Shown here piece by piece: positions 57,200 through 58,751 of a DNA stretch of 58,751 nt. How positions within the stretch are numbered: the stretch's first letter is position 1; each line of letters begins with the position of its first letter. Origin of the DNA: Haplomitrium mnioides (taxonomy: Eukaryota; Marchantiophyta; Haplomitriopsida; Calobryales); the NCBI GenBank assembly GCA_049999725.1, contig JBNGIS010017787.1, positions 1 through 58,751 of the forward strand, written 5' to 3'. The notes under the pieces are model-generated. The model had not been told where the DNA came from and searched no databases. It was given only the letters and a program-made list of their open reading frames with translations. The position numbers and the translations under genes were made by a program.

Positions 57200-58712
57200 A
57201 TGGCTGGAGTTTTTAAAGACAAGAAGAGGTTAGAATTTCAAGATTCATCTTCACAAAAAAGTGTTACTTTTGATAGACAGTTTGAGATGAGTTCAAATGC
57301 CAATTTTTGGGAGTTAAGCAAAGGAGTACCAAAAACGTCAAGTGTGATGGCAAGTATATTGGGGAAAAAGATGACTTCTGTTGAATCAAATAGCTATATC
57401 TAGAAAGATCGAGAAGGTGAACTCCATGCGCGCATAGGATCAGAGACTCAACCCTATGTGTGCATAGGATCAAGGAGTGCATCCAATGCGCGCATAAGAT
57501 TAACGACTGAACAACTTGCGCACAAAGGATCAAAGAGAGAACTCAGTACTGGTAGAGAATTAAAGAAAAAATCTTCACCCAACAAAACATCTTTGCTGCC
57601 CATCAAGCGGTCAAAGTTGAATCTTTCTTCTGAGTATTCCAAAATATCTGTAAAAAAAGATTCAACACAGAGATTCCAGATGGTTGTAGACCTTTCTTTG
57701 TCTATATCTGAGAGAGACATCGATATTCATGATCAAAGTGTGTCTGTTCAGAATACAAAGAGCATACAATATGTGGACAGTTTTAATTTTGGAGATGAGC
57801 CACTCTCCCCGATAGTACCACTCCAACAACGACTAATTTTATTTCATGTTGCACCTTACAAAAAGATTGGGACATCTGAAACAAATCGAATTATTTTGGA
57901 GGAGTCTTCACACGATAGTTTGGAAAACAATTCTAGCAAAGAGTCTCAATCAATCAACATTTCTTTAGAGTTATCGCCAAGGGCACCAATTTTATTACAA
58001 AAAACTTTTCTTTTTAACAGAGATATTGATCAAGATTTAGTTTCAGAATGGTGCAGTTCTCCCAATCTCCAAGAAGAAACTCATCTCTCAAAAATATTCT
58101 GCGACAAAACAAACAATGTTTATGATGACAACCAAGATCTTCAAGATGAATTATCTCCTATTGCTGGATACACTTACGGACCGAATCGTCTAGCACAACA
58201 TAACAATTCTTTGTCTGGGCCAAAACCCAAATAGGTAAACACCTTACGCAAAAATTCTTTGCGGAAAGTCCATCATGACAAGAGCTTTGTGAAGAAAAAG
58301 CTCGATCCAATATCCATTTCTAAATTGAAGAGAATTTCTTTTCGTCGAAATAATCGCTTGTCATTGTGCAAGAATTTATTTTTGAAAACTGTGAGAGAAA
58401 TGTACTTTCGACAAAGCATGAAGAATCAAAATATCATATTATAGTAGGGAATACCAAGAAAAGATTATGATGTTGAAAATCAATTTACACTGCTTGGCAG
58501 TACCTTTGTCTTTAGAAGAGCCTTCAAATTAATATTAGCAGTAGGGAATGATACAATATAAAGGATTCAAAATCTCAAAACTGCAGATCATAGAGGCATT
58601 TTTGGAAAAAGAGAATTGTTTGCTAAAGGAGTTTTTGTGCGTGAGTGGTTTCCAAGGACATTGCAAAAGAATGCCCACTCACGAAGTGTACAACTTGCTT
58701 GATAATTTTACA
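57200..58712 (+). pseudogene. Unrecognised gene with one long frame interrupted by stops
   Basis: From ATG 57200 (MAGVFKDKKRLEF) a single frame stays protein-like for about 500 codons, without frameshift. It is cut only by TAG 57401, TAG 58232, TAG TAG 58442-58447 and TAA 58559; TGA TAA at 58700 may be the true end. ATG|GTAAGT at about 58711-58719 looks like a splice donor, so more exons may follow. Parts: Ser/Lys-rich head, repeat-encoded segment at 57424-57530, acidic Ser-rich middle, very basic stretch (58250-58400, RKVHHDKSFVKKKLD), then a mixed segment with LLGSTFVFRRAFKLILAVG and GKRELFAKGVFVREWFPR. No family is recognised. It lies head to head with the ParB/methyltransferase-like gene. 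It could be a transposon protein or a host gene. Confidence 0.5.
57424..57530. repeat. Dyad repeats, about 29-30-bp period, within the unrecognised frame
   Basis: Four units: CCATGCGCGCATAGG (57424), CCTATGTGTGCATAGG (57453), CCAATGCGCGCATAAG (57483) and CAACTTGCGCACAAAGG (57512), with spacers like ATCAGAGACTCAA. Same ATGCGCGCAT core as the arrays to the left. Period is close to a multiple of three and the frame stays open through the units. Confidence 0.8.
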
Positions 58713-58751
58713 AAATGGTAAGTTTATGACTACTACACAACTTATTTGAAA

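Overview
The window is nuclear DNA from a land plant. The evidence is a spliced, plastid-type monogalactosyldiacylglycerol (MGDG) synthase gene with seven GT-AG introns, two intronless 9-cis-epoxycarotenoid dioxygenase (NCED) genes, plant-type PBS/PPT-bearing LTR retrotransposons, an APE-type LINE and a Mutator-like transposon. Compact introns (about 100-600 bp), a fossil ParB/DNA-methyltransferase-like gene and the heavy transposon load would suit a bryophyte or other seedless plant, but I cannot fix the species.

Layout. 1-17030 is one nested retrotransposon complex. A gag-only LTR element on the minus strand (LTRs 328-3519 and 13592-16788, internal part only about 2.7 kb) carries two solo LTRs of a related family, each with a perfect 5-bp target duplication. 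A 100-N gap follows. 17525-18370 is a minisatellite. 19391-23001 is the complete eight-exon MGDG synthase gene (minus). 24440-37650 is a second nest: scrambled LINE remnants, then a non-coding LTR element (27215-36579, target duplication CTTTA) that swallowed a 5-kb LINE, all sitting in older copia-like LTR debris.

38750-49644 is the NCED locus: an N-terminal NCED pseudogene fragment (plus), an intact NCED (minus, 41855-43780) and a second intact NCED (plus, 47752-49644). The two intact genes are divergent, about 4 kb apart. The upstream region of the second NCED is repeated, degenerate, in front of the pseudogene fragment, where it is interrupted by a Mutator-like element with 9-bp target duplications. 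MGDG synthase makes the main thylakoid galactolipid. NCED makes the committed cleavage in abscisic acid synthesis. They share the plastid but are not otherwise linked.

50630-58751 is the most unusual part. A decayed spliced gene (53737-56734, minus) joins a ParB-like region to the C-terminal part of an N4/N6-type DNA methyltransferase. It lies head to head with an unrecognised gene (57200-58712, plus). TATA boxes face outward from the intergenic space at almost equal distances from both start codons. Arrays of an 18-bp dyad (core ATGCGCGCAT) with periods near 25, 30 and 37 bp lie in, between and beside these genes. A second, truncated copy of the methyltransferase tail lies downstream. Nearly all in-frame stops in these relics can be read as C-to-T changes of CAG, CAA or CGA, which fits decay by cytosine deamination.
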